NCBI RefSeq assembly: GCF_900086585.1
Contig: NZ_FLKM01000008.1
Coordinates: 992,001-1,056,000, forward strand
Direction: 5' to 3'
Source of the DNA: Emergencia timonensis
GTDB taxonomy: Bacteria; Bacillota; Clostridia; Peptostreptococcales; Anaerovoracaceae
DNA length: 64,000 nt
Below are positions 16,372-25,258 of this stretch, piece by piece. The notes below the pieces were generated by a model. The model ran no database searches. It had not been told where the DNA came from and worked only from the letters and a program-made list of their open reading frames with translations. The first letter of the stretch is position 1. Every line of letters starts with the position of its first letter. A program made the translations under genes and the position numbers.

Positions 16372-17007
16372 ATGATAGAGATCAGGAACGAAGAGGAACG
16401 CGACTATAAGAAGGTGGAGGAAGTCACTAGGGCGGCTTTTTGGAATTTGTATGTTCCTGGATGCGATGAACACTATTTGACCCACATCATGCGGTCTCAT
16501 GAAGATTTTATACGAGATCTTGATTTTGTCATAGAAGTCGATGGCGAAATCGTCGGAAACATCATGTATACCAAAGCAAAACTCATAGATGAGAGTGGGG
16601 AAGAGAAAGACATCCTCACCTTTGGACCGGTCTGTATTTTGCCGGAGTATCAGAGAGCGGGATACGGAAAAAAAATCATCGAACATTCCTTTGATAAGGC
16701 GGCTGCTCTCGGCTTTGATGTGATCGTGATCTTCGGAAATCCTGGCAACTATGTAAGCCGCGGCTTTAAGAGCTGCAAAAAGTACAACATTTGTGTGTCG
16801 GATGGAGGATATCCGGCGGCTATGCTGGTAAAAGAACTGAAACCCGGCGCTTTGGATGGACGCAAGTGGATTTACCATCAGAGTGCTGTATACGAGATAG
16901 ATCAAGAGGAAGCACGGCGATTTGATGACAGCCTGGAAAAATGGGAGAAGAAACACCTGCCATGCCAGGAAGAATTTTATATCCTCAGCCATGCCATCCT
17001 CCAGTAA
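16372..17007 (+). CDS. GNAT-family N-acetyltransferase
   Basis: A 211-residue acetyltransferase. The acetyl-CoA site, motif A, reads TFGPVCILPEYQRAGYGKKIIEHS at about residues 82-105, with the QRAGYGK phosphate-binding turn. It resembles YhbS-type GNAT proteins and probably acetylates an amine on a small molecule or peptide; the substrate cannot be told. ATAGGAGG precedes the start. A long hairpin at 17026-17080 separates it from the convergent aminopeptidase gene. Confidence 0.87.
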   Translation: MIEIRNEEERDYKKVEEVTRAAFWNLYVPGCDEHYLTHIMRSHEDFIRDLDFVIEVDGEIVGNIMYTKAKLIDESGEEKDILTFGPVCILPEYQRAGYGKKIIEHSFDKAAALGFDVIVIFGNPGNYVSRGFKSCKKYNICVSDGGYPAAMLVKELKPGALDGRKWIYHQSAVYEIDQEEARRFDDSLEKWEKKHLPCQEEFYILSHAILQ

Positions 17008-17025
17008 GGTAAAAAATAGAAAACG

Positions 17026-17080
17026 AAAAGGCGCGCCTTGCTTTCCGGGAATACCCCGCATGCCATGGGCAGCGCCTTTT
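17026..17080. terminator. Bidirectional terminator
   Basis: AAAAGGCGC (17026-17034) pairs with GCGCCTTTT (17072-17080), with an inner CGGG/CCCG stem. It is placed between the convergent GNAT and aminopeptidase P genes. Confidence 0.7.
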
Positions 17081-17090
17081 CTATTGAATG

Positions 17091-18821
17091 CTACTTTGTA
17101 ATCGGTGCGGTCTGCTCAGCCAGCCATTCTGCGATCTCTTTACTGACCAGCGGCGTCAGCGTCTCCTGAACCTTTTTATGGTAGTTGTTGAGATATTCCA
17201 GTTCCTCGTCAGTGAGGCGGTCCGGCAAAATCGCTTCCCGATCAAATGGACAGAGGGTGATGGTTTCAAAGGCGTACGACGCATCTGACAGCTCCACGCA
17301 GAGCAGTTCGTTTTCCAGCCTGATGCCATATTCCCCTTCGATGTAGACGCCCGGCTCGTCGGATGTGATCATGCCGGGATAGAGGGGACATCTGGTTCCC
17401 TTCGGGCTGATGATCTGCGGCCCCTCATGGCAGCTGAGGATGTGGCCGACGCCGTGTCCTGTGCCGTGATTGTAATCCAGTCCCATATCCTTCAGCGGTT
17501 TCCTGGCGATTTCGTCCAGTTGTGCGCCAGTGGTGCCTGCGCTGAACTTTGCCATAGCCAGGTCGATATTGCAGCGCAGGACGGCGGTGTAATGCGCTTT
17601 CATCACATCGGTAATTGGCCCCAGCGCTATAGTTCTGGTGATATCGGTGGTACCATCCTCATATTGGCCCCCGGAGTCTACCAAAAGGAATCCCTCCGGA
17701 CGCAGTTCCTTATCGGTTTCTGGAGTAGGATCGTAGTGGATGATGGCACCGTTTCCTGCATAACCGGAAATGGTACCGAAGCTCAAGTCGAACCAGCCTT
17801 TCTGCGAACGTCTGCAGTTTTCCAGGTAATCGGCGGCGGAAATTTCGGACATCGGGACTCTGCCGATGGTTTTTTTCAGCCAGTAAAGGAAATTGACCAT
17901 GGCCACGCCGTCTTTGATATGAGCGTTTTTTGTAGCCGCAATTTCTACCGGATTCTTCAAAGCCTTCATCAGCTCCGCAGGATCGCTGTCGCTGATGATC
18001 TCCACAGAGTCAGGGATGGCGGCGGTGATGGCGTAGCTTGCGATTTCTTCATCCAGCAGAATCCTGCCCTTCTGCAATTTCCTCAAATCTTCGAAGATTT
18101 GCAGGTATGGGAAAAATTCTATGCCGTCAATGGCGAGGTCTGCTGAATCGTCCAGCACGTAGAGACTGGCGCGCTCCTGCTCGATCAGAGCAAAGGAGAA
18201 GAAGACCGGCGTATTGGCCACGTCGTTTCCACGAAGATTGAAAAGCCAGGCGATTTCTTCCATCTTGGTAATCAGATGATAGTCAGCGCCTTTTTCGGCC
18301 ATGTAGCGGCGGACTCTGGAGAGCTTTGAAGAGGCTGACTCACCGGTGACGGACTCCGGAATTGCATAAATCTCAGAGCCGTCCAGGGTGGGGCGGTCAG
18401 TCCAGATCTCGCCGACGAGATCGATGTCCCAGCGTACCTTGAACTTTTCTGCCAGTTGGCGGCCCATTTCGCAGTCTACCACTCTGCCGTCAAAGCCGAG
18501 GCAGTCCTCCCTTGTCAATGTAGCCTCCAGGTATTCTGAGATGGTCGGAACATCAGGCTGCCCCATCTTCATGAGGTCGATACCGGTGCCCTCGAGCTGC
18601 TTTGCAGCCTGCAGGAAATAGCGGCCGTCTGTCCACAGCCAGGCCTCACCCATGGTGATGATCAGGGTTCCGGCGGATCCTGAGAAGCCGGATATATATT
18701 TTCTGCATTTAAAATAATCGTTGACGTATTCTGAACCGTGGTAGTCCGTCGTCGGAATCAGATAGGCGTCGATTTGGTTCTGCTGCATTTTCTGACGCAG
18801 ATTGATGAGCTGCTGTCTCAT
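17091..18821 (-). CDS. pepP: Xaa-Pro aminopeptidase (aminopeptidase P, long form)
   Basis: A 576-residue M24B metallopeptidase that removes an N-terminal residue before proline. There are two creatinase-like N-terminal domains (about 1-300) and a C-terminal pita-bread domain. The metal ligands are visible in order: LLVDSGGQY, DGTTDITRT, GTGHGVGH, TSDEPGVYIEGEYG and RLENE. The three-domain length matches the long eukaryote-like form found in many Bacillota. GAGG precedes the ATG at 18821. The Gx-transporter gene lies immediately upstream on the same strand. Confidence 0.94.
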   Translation of the reverse strand: MRQQLINLRQKMQQNQIDAYLIPTTDYHGSEYVNDYFKCRKYISGFSGSAGTLIITMGEAWLWTDGRYFLQAAKQLEGTGIDLMKMGQPDVPTISEYLEATLTREDCLGFDGRVVDCEMGRQLAEKFKVRWDIDLVGEIWTDRPTLDGSEIYAIPESVTGESASSKLSRVRRYMAEKGADYHLITKMEEIAWLFNLRGNDVANTPVFFSFALIEQERASLYVLDDSADLAIDGIEFFPYLQIFEDLRKLQKGRILLDEEIASYAITAAIPDSVEIISDSDPAELMKALKNPVEIAATKNAHIKDGVAMVNFLYWLKKTIGRVPMSEISAADYLENCRRSQKGWFDLSFGTISGYAGNGAIIHYDPTPETDKELRPEGFLLVDSGGQYEDGTTDITRTIALGPITDVMKAHYTAVLRCNIDLAMAKFSAGTTGAQLDEIARKPLKDMGLDYNHGTGHGVGHILSCHEGPQIISPKGTRCPLYPGMITSDEPGVYIEGEYGIRLENELLCVELSDASYAFETITLCPFDREAILPDRLTDEELEYLNNYHKKVQETLTPLVSKEIAEWLAEQTAPITK

Positions 18822-18837
18822 AAGTTTTCCTCACTTT

Positions 18838-19362
18838 CTATTTAAACAAACTCTTTGGTACTTTTTTGTCGATGACATAGGCGACGATGCCGATCATGAT
18901 GCCGCTGGCGATTCCCGAAAACATCAATATCGGAAAATAGAGAAACATTTTCAGGTTAGAGACGACCAGGGCAGCTACGAGGAGCTGACCCATGTTGTGG
19001 GCCACACCGCCAGCCATGCTCACGCCTATCATGCTGAACAGATTGGTCTTCTTGAGCAGCCACATGACGCAAAGACTGAGAAATCCTCCCGCCAGAGAGT
19101 AGAGGGCTCCGAAAACCCCGCTGAAAAGCAGGCCGGAAATGAGAATGCGCAAGGCATTGATGGCAAAGGCATATCTGAAGTTCATCTCGTAGAGGGCGAT
19201 GATGACCACCAGGTTGGCGATGCCCAGTTTGACGCCGGGAATTCCTGCGTTGAAAGGGATGATCGCTTCTACATAGGAGAATATCAGCGCCAGGCAGGCA
19301 AACATGGATGAAATTGCCAATCGTTTTGTCCTCTGTGAATTCTTGCTAATTTGAGATTGCAT
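18838..19362 (-). CDS. Gx transporter family protein (HepI/EetB-like)
   Basis: A 174-residue protein with five to six transmembrane helices, matching the family once called heptaprenyl diphosphate synthase component I and now Gx transporter. Conserved features are FSYVEAIIPFNAGIPGVKLGIANLV and GGVAHNMGQLLVA. In Listeria the homologue EetB belongs to the extracellular-electron-transfer locus. Its start overlaps the end of the NusG-II gene by 17 bp, so the two are coupled. No prenyl synthase gene is present here. The exact transport role is unknown. Confidence 0.82.
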   Translation of the reverse strand: MQSQISKNSQRTKRLAISSMFACLALIFSYVEAIIPFNAGIPGVKLGIANLVVIIALYEMNFRYAFAINALRILISGLLFSGVFGALYSLAGGFLSLCVMWLLKKTNLFSMIGVSMAGGVAHNMGQLLVAALVVSNLKMFLYFPILMFSGIASGIMIGIVAYVIDKKVPKSLFK

Positions 19363-19717
19363 CGAAGTCCTCCTCTCCGCCGGTGATTTCCACCATCACT
19401 TTGTTTGGCAGACAGACGATGCTCTGATTGGTCCTGCTGATCTTCCCGTCTTTGACGCAGACCTGGTTGCGGCAGTCAGAATAAGACATTTGCACAGTTT
19501 CGTCTTTTATGGTAATCTTATTGAGGCGGCCCCTTTGCCGGATTTCTACGGTCTGATTCTCGACCAGGCTGTAGGTGCCGTAAAGCTTGCCGTCTACAGT
19601 GACGACGACTTTCTGGCCCTGCGTTCCCGATGCGAGAGACCACCAGGACAGGCCCAGGCCGATCAAAATCAAAAGAACAAACAAAGCGATATCCGCTTTT
19701 TTGATGATTTTAAACAT
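19346..19717 (-). CDS. NusG domain II-containing membrane-anchored protein (EetA-like)
   Basis: A 123-residue protein. One N-terminal transmembrane helix (ADIALFVLLILIGLGLSWW) is followed by an outside beta-rich NusG-domain-II fold with the characteristic SDCRNQVCVKDGKI and IVCLPNKV cysteines. Such proteins sit beside Gx transporters and FMN transferases in flavin-based redox loci. GGAG precedes the start at 19717. Only 25 bp separate this start from the divergent ApbE start at 19743. Confidence 0.82.
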   Translation of the reverse strand: MFKIIKKADIALFVLLILIGLGLSWWSLASGTQGQKVVVTVDGKLYGTYSLVENQTVEIRQRGRLNKITIKDETVQMSYSDCRNQVCVKDGKISRTNQSIVCLPNKVMVEITGGEEDFDAISN

Positions 19718-19742
19718 GAAATACTCCTATTATGAGGTGCAT

Positions 19743-20762
19743 ATGAAAAAATTTCTTACACTATTATTGACCATTTCTATGGTAACAACGCTTATTATAT
19801 CACAGACCGCCTGTGCGGGAAAGACTGAGAAGGTTGAAAAAGACAGCTACTATATGGACACCATGTGTCGAATCAGTATCTATGACATGAAAGACATGGA
19901 CGAGGAAAAGGCAGAATCCGCCATTGATGCAGCCTTTGCTCTCTGCGCAGAGTACGAGTCTCTGATCAGCGTCACTCGAGAAGGCTCTGACATCTATAAG
20001 ATCAACCACGCCAAAGGCGCGCCAGTGACCTGCGACCCCCGCACGATAGAGGTGATCAAAAAAGGAATTGAATACGGTGAACTGTCTGATGGCAAGTTCG
20101 ACATCACCATCGGACAGGTGACAGACCTTTGGGACTTCCATGCGGAAGAGCCCGAGCTGCCATCTGCATCAAAAATCAAAGCAGCTTTGGCAGCGGTGGA
20201 TTATCATCAGATCAAAATTGACGGCAATACGGTGACCATGGAAAACCCTGCCGGAGAGATCAACCTGGGCGGCGTAGGCAAAGGCTATGTGGGAGACAAA
20301 GTCGCAGAGTTGCTGCAGGAAAGAGGCGTTACCAGCGCAGTCATCAATTTGGGCGGCAACATCATCGCTATCGGTGACAAAGATGGAGAGGATTTCAAAA
20401 TCGGCATCACCAAGCCGTTTTCAGAACGGGACGAATTGATCGGATCTATGACAGTCAAAAATGCCACTGTCGTCACTTCCGGCACTTACGAAAGGTCCTT
20501 TGAAATAGACGGGAAGACTTATCACCACATTTTGGATGTAAACAGCGGCTATCCCGTGGACACCGACGTGGTCAGCGTGTCGCTTGTTTCCGGACTCGGA
20601 CGTTCTGGCGACTGCGATGCCATGTCGACCATCTGTCTGATATTGGGCGTCAAAGAAGGCGTCAAGTTCATCGAGAAAGTCGATGGCGTGGAGGCTGTAT
20701 TCGTGGACCAAGACGGCAAGATCACGAAGACCCGCGGCATGGACACCTTTACGGAGGAATAG
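19743..20762 (+). CDS. apbE: FAD:protein FMN transferase, lipoprotein
   Basis: A 339-residue ApbE-family enzyme that attaches FMN from FAD to a threonine of target redox proteins outside the membrane. A signal peptide ends at a lipobox (QTAC, Cys24), giving a lipid-anchored enzyme. Domain marks are YYMDTMCRISIYD, GKFDITIGQV, EINLGGVGKGYVGD, SGTYERSF and HHILDVNSGYPV. The start at 19743 is set by the signal peptide and by GAGGTG upstream. No FMN-target protein such as PplA or RnfG is encoded in this window, so the acceptor lies elsewhere. A terminator hairpin follows at 20818-20863. Confidence 0.93.
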   Translation: MKKFLTLLLTISMVTTLIISQTACAGKTEKVEKDSYYMDTMCRISIYDMKDMDEEKAESAIDAAFALCAEYESLISVTREGSDIYKINHAKGAPVTCDPRTIEVIKKGIEYGELSDGKFDITIGQVTDLWDFHAEEPELPSASKIKAALAAVDYHQIKIDGNTVTMENPAGEINLGGVGKGYVGDKVAELLQERGVTSAVINLGGNIIAIGDKDGEDFKIGITKPFSERDELIGSMTVKNATVVTSGTYERSFEIDGKTYHHILDVNSGYPVDTDVVSVSLVSGLGRSGDCDAMSTICLILGVKEGVKFIEKVDGVEAVFVDQDGKITKTRGMDTFTEE

Positions 20763-20808
20763 CGCATCAAAAATGTAGCAAATCCGGAAAACTTCGCATC
20801 AAAAATGT
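20763..20808. repeat. 14-bp direct repeat after apbE
   Basis: CGCATCAAAAATGT occurs at 20763-20776 and again at 20795-20808, starting right at the apbE stop codon. Confidence 0.7.
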
Positions 20809-20817
20809 TAAAAATTC

Positions 20818-20863
20818 AAAACGCAGATGTTAACGGGATGATTCCTGCGCAGATGCGTTTTTT
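20818..20863 (+). terminator. Terminator of apbE
   Basis: AAAACGCA (20818-20825) pairs with TGCGTTTT (20854-20861), followed by a T-rich run. Confidence 0.7.
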
Positions 20864-20869
20864 CTTTTT

Positions 20870-21345
20870 TTGAAAATCCTGTGTGATGTACTTTTGAAAA
20901 TGTCTATAATCTCCTGCGATGCAATTGCTGGGCGGAGCGTATACGGTATAGGGGTATGCTCCGGGCATTCTGTACAATAAAGTTAGGCTTTTTGACGCTG
21001 TTCAGAAAGTTTGGCATAACACTGCAGCAATATCAGACACCATATCTCTATATATGCCCTGAGGCCGGCGAAGAATTGCTGCAGAATCCATGAATTTGCT
21101 GCGTCAGGTTACTTTTTTGGAGTTTGAAGGGCCTTTGCAGCGGAGAAATGGATAGGAAAAGTAACCGAAATCAGAGATACCCCCCTGTTGAGGTGTTTTG
21201 ACAATGATTCGGTTACGCGGGAATGCGCGGATATGCCCAAAAAGCATAAGGTTATCGTAACAGGAGGTCATCCAGGGGCATTTTCGCTTCGCTTACTTAA
21301 GTTATTATCATTTTTGAAGCAGACTCTTTTTTATTTTTTTCACAA
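20870..21345. other. Gene-free region with alternating inverted repeats
   Basis: No convincing gene. A GGAGC/GCTCC hairpin spans 20934-20962. Three arms can pair in turn: GGTTACTTTT (21107-21116) with AAAAGTAACC (21157-21166), and GTAACCGA (21161-21168) with TCGGTTAC (21209-21216). This could be a structured leader or a decayed insertion. A short reading frame at 21188-21382 has no ribosome site and is not called. Confidence 0.5.
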
Positions 21346-21350
21346 ACCCC

Positions 21351-21379
21351 TTGACAACAGTTTTCTAATGGGTTATATT
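21351..21379 (+). promoter_or_regulatory. Promoter of the YtrA-type operon
   Basis: TTGACA at 21351-21356, a 17-nt spacer, TATATT at 21374-21379. A CTAGTT...AACTAG dyad follows at about 21393-21418 and is a likely autoregulatory site for the GntR protein. Confidence 0.75.
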
Positions 21380-21434
21380 TAAGACGTAGTCTAGTTTGTT
21401 ACTTGACTAACTAACTAGCGAAGAGGTGATAACA

Positions 21435-21812
21435 TTGAACATCAATCCAAATACAGACAAACCGATCTTCATTCAGATTGCGGAACAGTTAGAGGATTCC
21501 ATCTTTACCGGCGTATTTCCAGAAGAGACGAAGATCCCTTCCACCAACGAGATATCAGCGCTGTTGAACATCAATCCCCATACGGTGCTGAAGGGGATGA
21601 ACATGCTGGTAGAGGAAGAAATCATTTATAAGAAAAGAGGGCTGGGAATGTATGTAAAGACCGGTGCAGTGGAGAAAATACAGAAGAAGAGACAGGGGCA
21701 GTTTTATAATCAATACGTTGCTGCGCTCATTGAAGAGGCGCGCAAGCTGCAGATGTCTAAAGAGGACATCATTACGTTGATAGAAAGGGGTTATGAAGAT
21801 GAATGCAATTGA
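21435..21812 (+). CDS. GntR-family regulator, YtrA subfamily
   Basis: A 125-residue regulator: winged HTH at about residues 10-75 (KIPSTNEISALLNINPHTVLKGMNMLVEE) and a short C-terminal dimerisation helix. This small-tail form is the YtrA subfamily, which represses neighbouring ABC transporter operons. TTG at 21435 was taken as start because AAGAGGTGAT is well spaced for it; the GTG at 21426 abuts the ribosome site. It overlaps the ATPase gene by 14 bp. Confidence 0.88.
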   Translation: MNINPNTDKPIFIQIAEQLEDSIFTGVFPEETKIPSTNEISALLNINPHTVLKGMNMLVEEEIIYKKRGLGMYVKTGAVEKIQKKRQGQFYNQYVAALIEEARKLQMSKEDIITLIERGYEDECN

Positions 21813-22665
21813 AATTAAAAATGTGAGTAAACGATATAAAGACGTCACGGCGCTTGACGACGTTTCCCTCTCCTTTGAATATGGCAAGATTTATGGATTC
21901 CTGGGCAGAAATGGAGCGGGAAAATCCACACTGATCAATATCATGGCAAACAGAATCTTTGCTGATCAGGGAGAAATTTCCATCGATGGCCTTCAGGGAA
22001 AGGAAAACATGGAGATACACGAGAAGCTGTACTGTATGAGTGAAACGGATCTTTATGATTCCGGACTCAGAGTCAGAGAACTCTTCAAATGGTCGGCACG
22101 GTTTTATGACAGCTTTGACTTGAAGAAAGCCTATGAAATCGCAGAAAAGTTCAATCTGAATACAAACAAGAAACTAAAGACCTTATCCAAGGGCTATCAG
22201 TCCATCTTCAAGCTGACCGTCGCCCTCTCCTTAGACGTTCCCTATGTGGTCTTTGACGAGCCAGTGCTGGGGCTGGATGCGAATCACCGGGAGCTGTTCT
22301 ATGACTTGCTGCTGGAGGATTACGAGGCAAACCAACGAACTATCATCATTGCGACCCACCTCATCGAAGAAGTGGCAAACATCATCGAAGAGGTGGTGGT
22401 CATAGACCAGGGCAAGATTTTACTGCAGGAGACTACGGAAGCCCTGATGGATAAGGGATACTGTGTTTCCGGTATCGCCGAGGAAGTGGACGGATACTGT
22501 GAAGGGAAAAATGTCATCGGCTATGACGAACTGGGGAACTTGAAACTGGCATATGTCCTTGGAGAGAGGGAAGAACTGCCGTCGGGCAGCAATTTGCAGC
22601 TTTCCAACATGAATCTGCAGAAATTATTTGTTAAGTTGACAGAGAAAGGCGGGAATGAACAATGA
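21799..22665 (+). CDS. ABC transporter ATP-binding protein
   Basis: A 288-residue ABC ATPase. Walker A is GRNGAGKST, the Q-loop is near YCMSETDLY, the signature is the variant LSKGYQS, Walker B is VVFDEPVLGLD, and the switch His is in ATHLIEE. This matches the YtrB-like subunit of small Gram-positive exporters linked to antibiotics that act on the cell wall. The ATG at 21799 is 8 nt after AAAGGGG; the ATG at 21793 is too close. It overlaps both the regulator and the permease gene, so three proteins are made from one tightly coupled message. Confidence 0.92.
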   Translation: MNAIEIKNVSKRYKDVTALDDVSLSFEYGKIYGFLGRNGAGKSTLINIMANRIFADQGEISIDGLQGKENMEIHEKLYCMSETDLYDSGLRVRELFKWSARFYDSFDLKKAYEIAEKFNLNTNKKLKTLSKGYQSIFKLTVALSLDVPYVVFDEPVLGLDANHRELFYDLLLEDYEANQRTIIIATHLIEEVANIIEEVVVIDQGKILLQETTEALMDKGYCVSGIAEEVDGYCEGKNVIGYDELGNLKLAYVLGEREELPSGSNLQLSNMNLQKLFVKLTEKGGNEQ

Positions 22666-23393
22666 AGAAATTAGGTACGGTGATACGATACGAATGTGTG
22701 ACTTCGTTCAAGTATATCTGGGTGTTTTACATCTGCGTATTCGCAGCCATTTCGGTTATTTCCGCCATCATTTACATCAGTACAGGCGATATGGAAAAAA
22801 TCGGAACAAACGGGCTGGAGCTCAATTCCATGATTTATGTGGGAATTCTAGGGGTTTTTGGCTTCAAAGAGGACTTCAAAATGCTGATTCAGAATGGCTT
22901 TACCCGAAAATACATTTTTCTGGCAACACTTTCGTTGTTTGTTTTTACTTCGGCCATTATGGCTGCAGTCGATACCATCGTAGGAAATGCGCTTCACGCT
23001 GTGGCCAGTGGGTATTTTTCACTCTTCGGCGGGCTGTATGGATATGAGCACTCCTTCTTTCTGAACTGGCTGTGGTTGTTCCTAGCCTATATGCTCGTCT
23101 GCTGCCTGCTGTATCTGTCAATTTTGATCATCAACAAAATTGGCAAAGTGGCATCCATCTATCTGGCAATCGGCCTGGGTCTGACAGTCGTTCTGATCAT
23201 CCCGGCTCTGCTGAAATTTGTTCTGCCGGAAGACTTTGCCGAGGCTGCCATTACGTTTGCCGTTAAGGCAATCGGCTTTGTGGCTGAGGATGCAATCAAC
23301 TTTCTTTATCCTATCATGAGTCTGCTTCTCATAGCCGGAATTTTGAGCATAGGCTCCTATCTGATTATACGCAGGACGGAATTAAAAGTGTGA
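22662..23393 (+). CDS. ABC transporter permease
   Basis: A 243-residue protein with six transmembrane helices, typical of ABC-2-type permeases paired with YtrA-regulated ATPases. It overlaps the ATPase stop by ATGA. It has two features common in this group: a long first hydrophobic stretch after RYECVTSFKYIW, and an N-terminal outside segment rich in small residues (STGDMEKIGTNGLELNS). The substrate is unknown. Confidence 0.87.
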   Translation: MKKLGTVIRYECVTSFKYIWVFYICVFAAISVISAIIYISTGDMEKIGTNGLELNSMIYVGILGVFGFKEDFKMLIQNGFTRKYIFLATLSLFVFTSAIMAAVDTIVGNALHAVASGYFSLFGGLYGYEHSFFLNWLWLFLAYMLVCCLLYLSILIINKIGKVASIYLAIGLGLTVVLIIPALLKFVLPEDFAEAAITFAVKAIGFVAEDAINFLYPIMSLLLIAGILSIGSYLIIRRTELKV

Positions 23394-23460
23394 CATTCTG
23401 TTCTTGACTCTCCCCTTAGGGCAAGGTGTATTCTGAACAGGAGAAGGAAAGGAGACGGTG

Positions 23461-24339
23461 ATGCTGTCTATCGGTGAGTTTTCAAAGATCTGTCAGGTGT
23501 CTGCCAAGACGCTTCGCTATTATGACGAAATCGGACTGCTGCGCCCGGAGGAAATCAATCCGGAAAACGGCTATCGGTATTACAGAGTCGAACAATTGGA
23601 GAGAATGCTGTTTATCAACCGCTTGAAGTCGTATCATTTTTCTTTGGAGGAAATCAAGCGGATACTGGGATCTGATGAGGCGGAGGCTGAGATGCTTTGT
23701 CAGATTCTCAGCAAAAAGAAAAGTGAGATGGAAAAACAAATGCGGCAATTTCAAAACACTTTGGACCAGTTGGGAGATGATATCGACAGATTACAAGAAG
23801 GCAAATCCATAATGAATTATATGGACGAAATCGACGTAGGGCTTGCCGATGTACCGCTGATGAATCTGCTGTCCATGCGCAGGCTGGTCAGAGACTATGA
23901 ATTCGCAGACGCCTATGGAACATACTTTGGCAGGCTGTTTCGAAAAATCGCCGACCAGCAGTTGACGATGACGGCACCGCCAATGGTCTTGTTTCACAGC
24001 AGTGCGTTTATGCCAGAGGGCATGGATACGGAATTTGCAGTTCCCATAGAGGAATGTGTAAAAGGAACGAGAGATTTCCAGCCGGGACTATGTCTGAAGA
24101 CCATCCTGCACGGATCCTATCGCCAATTGCCTTCTGTATACGCAAGACAGTGCCAGTGGGCAGAAAATCACGGATATGAAGGCAGTGACGCCCTCTACGA
24201 AGTCTACGTGACAGATCCTTCTCAGGTCTCAGAGGAAAGTGAACTGATTACGGAAATCTATTTTCCAATCAGAAAGAAAAGAGGAGGATCTTATGAATCA
24301 AGAGAAACAGAGAGAACTGGAAGCGATGATCGAGAGTGA
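23461..24339 (+). CDS. MerR-family regulator with GyrI-like ligand domain
   Basis: A 292-residue regulator. The MerR winged HTH covers residues about 1-70 (IGEFSKICQVSAKTLRYYDEIGLLRPEEINPENGYRYY in pieces). A coiled coil follows at about 75-110, then a GyrI-like effector domain with LLSMRRLV and LKTILHGSYRQLPSVYARQ. This is the BmrR-type layout that senses bulky, often cationic, compounds. ATG at 23461 follows AAAGGAG; the GTG at 23458 is closer than usual. It overlaps the serine hydrolase gene by 47 bp. Confidence 0.9.
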   Translation: MLSIGEFSKICQVSAKTLRYYDEIGLLRPEEINPENGYRYYRVEQLERMLFINRLKSYHFSLEEIKRILGSDEAEAEMLCQILSKKKSEMEKQMRQFQNTLDQLGDDIDRLQEGKSIMNYMDEIDVGLADVPLMNLLSMRRLVRDYEFADAYGTYFGRLFRKIADQQLTMTAPPMVLFHSSAFMPEGMDTEFAVPIEECVKGTRDFQPGLCLKTILHGSYRQLPSVYARQCQWAENHGYEGSDALYEVYVTDPSQVSEESELITEIYFPIRKKRGGSYESRETERTGSDDRE

Positions 24340-25258
24340 ATACAGTCATATTGCAGGTCTGACTGTGCAGAAGGGCGGCAGGCTGCTATATGAACATTAC
24401 TTCAATGGCTGTACGGAGCAGAGCCGCCTACACGTCTATTCCGTGACCAAAAGCATCGTGTCCATACTGATTGGTATCGCTATAGACAAGGGGTATATCA
24501 AAAGCGTCCAGCAGAAGGTATTGGACTTTTTTCCGGATTACAGAGTGAAGAAAGGGGAGAAAACCATTGCGGACGTGACTTTGGAACATCTGCTGACGAT
24601 GACCGCCCCTTATCAATATGAGGAGGCGCCATATATCGATTACTTCACCAGCAGCGACTTCGTGACATTTTCTTTGGATTTGCTGGGCGGTACCAATCAG
24701 ATCGGAACCTTCAGATATGCCGGCCTCATCGGACCGGATATTCTGTCAGGGATTCTGGTCAAAGCCACCGGCCAGTCCGTCCTCGACTTTGCGAAGGAAA
24801 ACCTGTTTTCGCCGCTGGGGATGACGGTGGAGCAGCCGGTCGCGTTCAGCAGCCAGGAGGAGCAGATGGCCTTTAATACGCGCTCAGATATCAGCGGCTG
24901 GGTCTGTGATGAGGCGGGGACCAATACCGCTGGCTGGGGGCTAACCCTTTCTGCCAGAGATATGGTAAAGATCGGCCAGTTGTACCTGGACGGCGGCGTC
25001 TGGGAAGGAAAGCAGATCGTATCCAAAGAGTGGATCGACCAGAGCACCAGAGAACACAGCCGCTGGCAGGAGATGAATCTGCCATACGGTTATCTGTGGT
25101 GGGTGAACGACGGCGGATTTTCGGCCATGGGCGACGGCGGCAATGCGATCTATGTTAACGCAGAGAAAGGGCTGGTTATCTCCATCGCCGCATTCTTGCA
25201 ACCGGAGGCAAAAGACAGTATCGAGCTGATTCAAAGATATATTGAACCTTTATGCTGA
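24293..25258 (+). CDS. Serine hydrolase, beta-lactamase (class C) family
   Basis: A 321-residue member of the penicillin-binding/class C beta-lactamase fold. The catalytic SxxK is in YSVTKSIVSI, the YxN-like element is in FRYAGLIGPDIL (Y-A-G here), and the third motif lies near GDGGNAI. No signal peptide is present, so it is cytoplasmic, as in 6-aminohexanoate-dimer hydrolase and esterase relatives. GAGGAGG in the MerR coding end precedes its start. Its link to the MerR gene suggests it acts on a compound the regulator senses. Confidence 0.85.
   Translation: MNQEKQRELEAMIESEYSHIAGLTVQKGGRLLYEHYFNGCTEQSRLHVYSVTKSIVSILIGIAIDKGYIKSVQQKVLDFFPDYRVKKGEKTIADVTLEHLLTMTAPYQYEEAPYIDYFTSSDFVTFSLDLLGGTNQIGTFRYAGLIGPDILSGILVKATGQSVLDFAKENLFSPLGMTVEQPVAFSSQEEQMAFNTRSDISGWVCDEAGTNTAGWGLTLSARDMVKIGQLYLDGGVWEGKQIVSKEWIDQSTREHSRWQEMNLPYGYLWWVNDGGFSAMGDGGNAIYVNAEKGLVISIAAFLQPEAKDSIELIQRYIEPLC

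Noticed and set aside
21013..21028. TGGCATAACACTGCAG as a sigma-54 promoter
   Set aside because: The GG and GC elements are one base too close, and no gene follows within a sensible distance.
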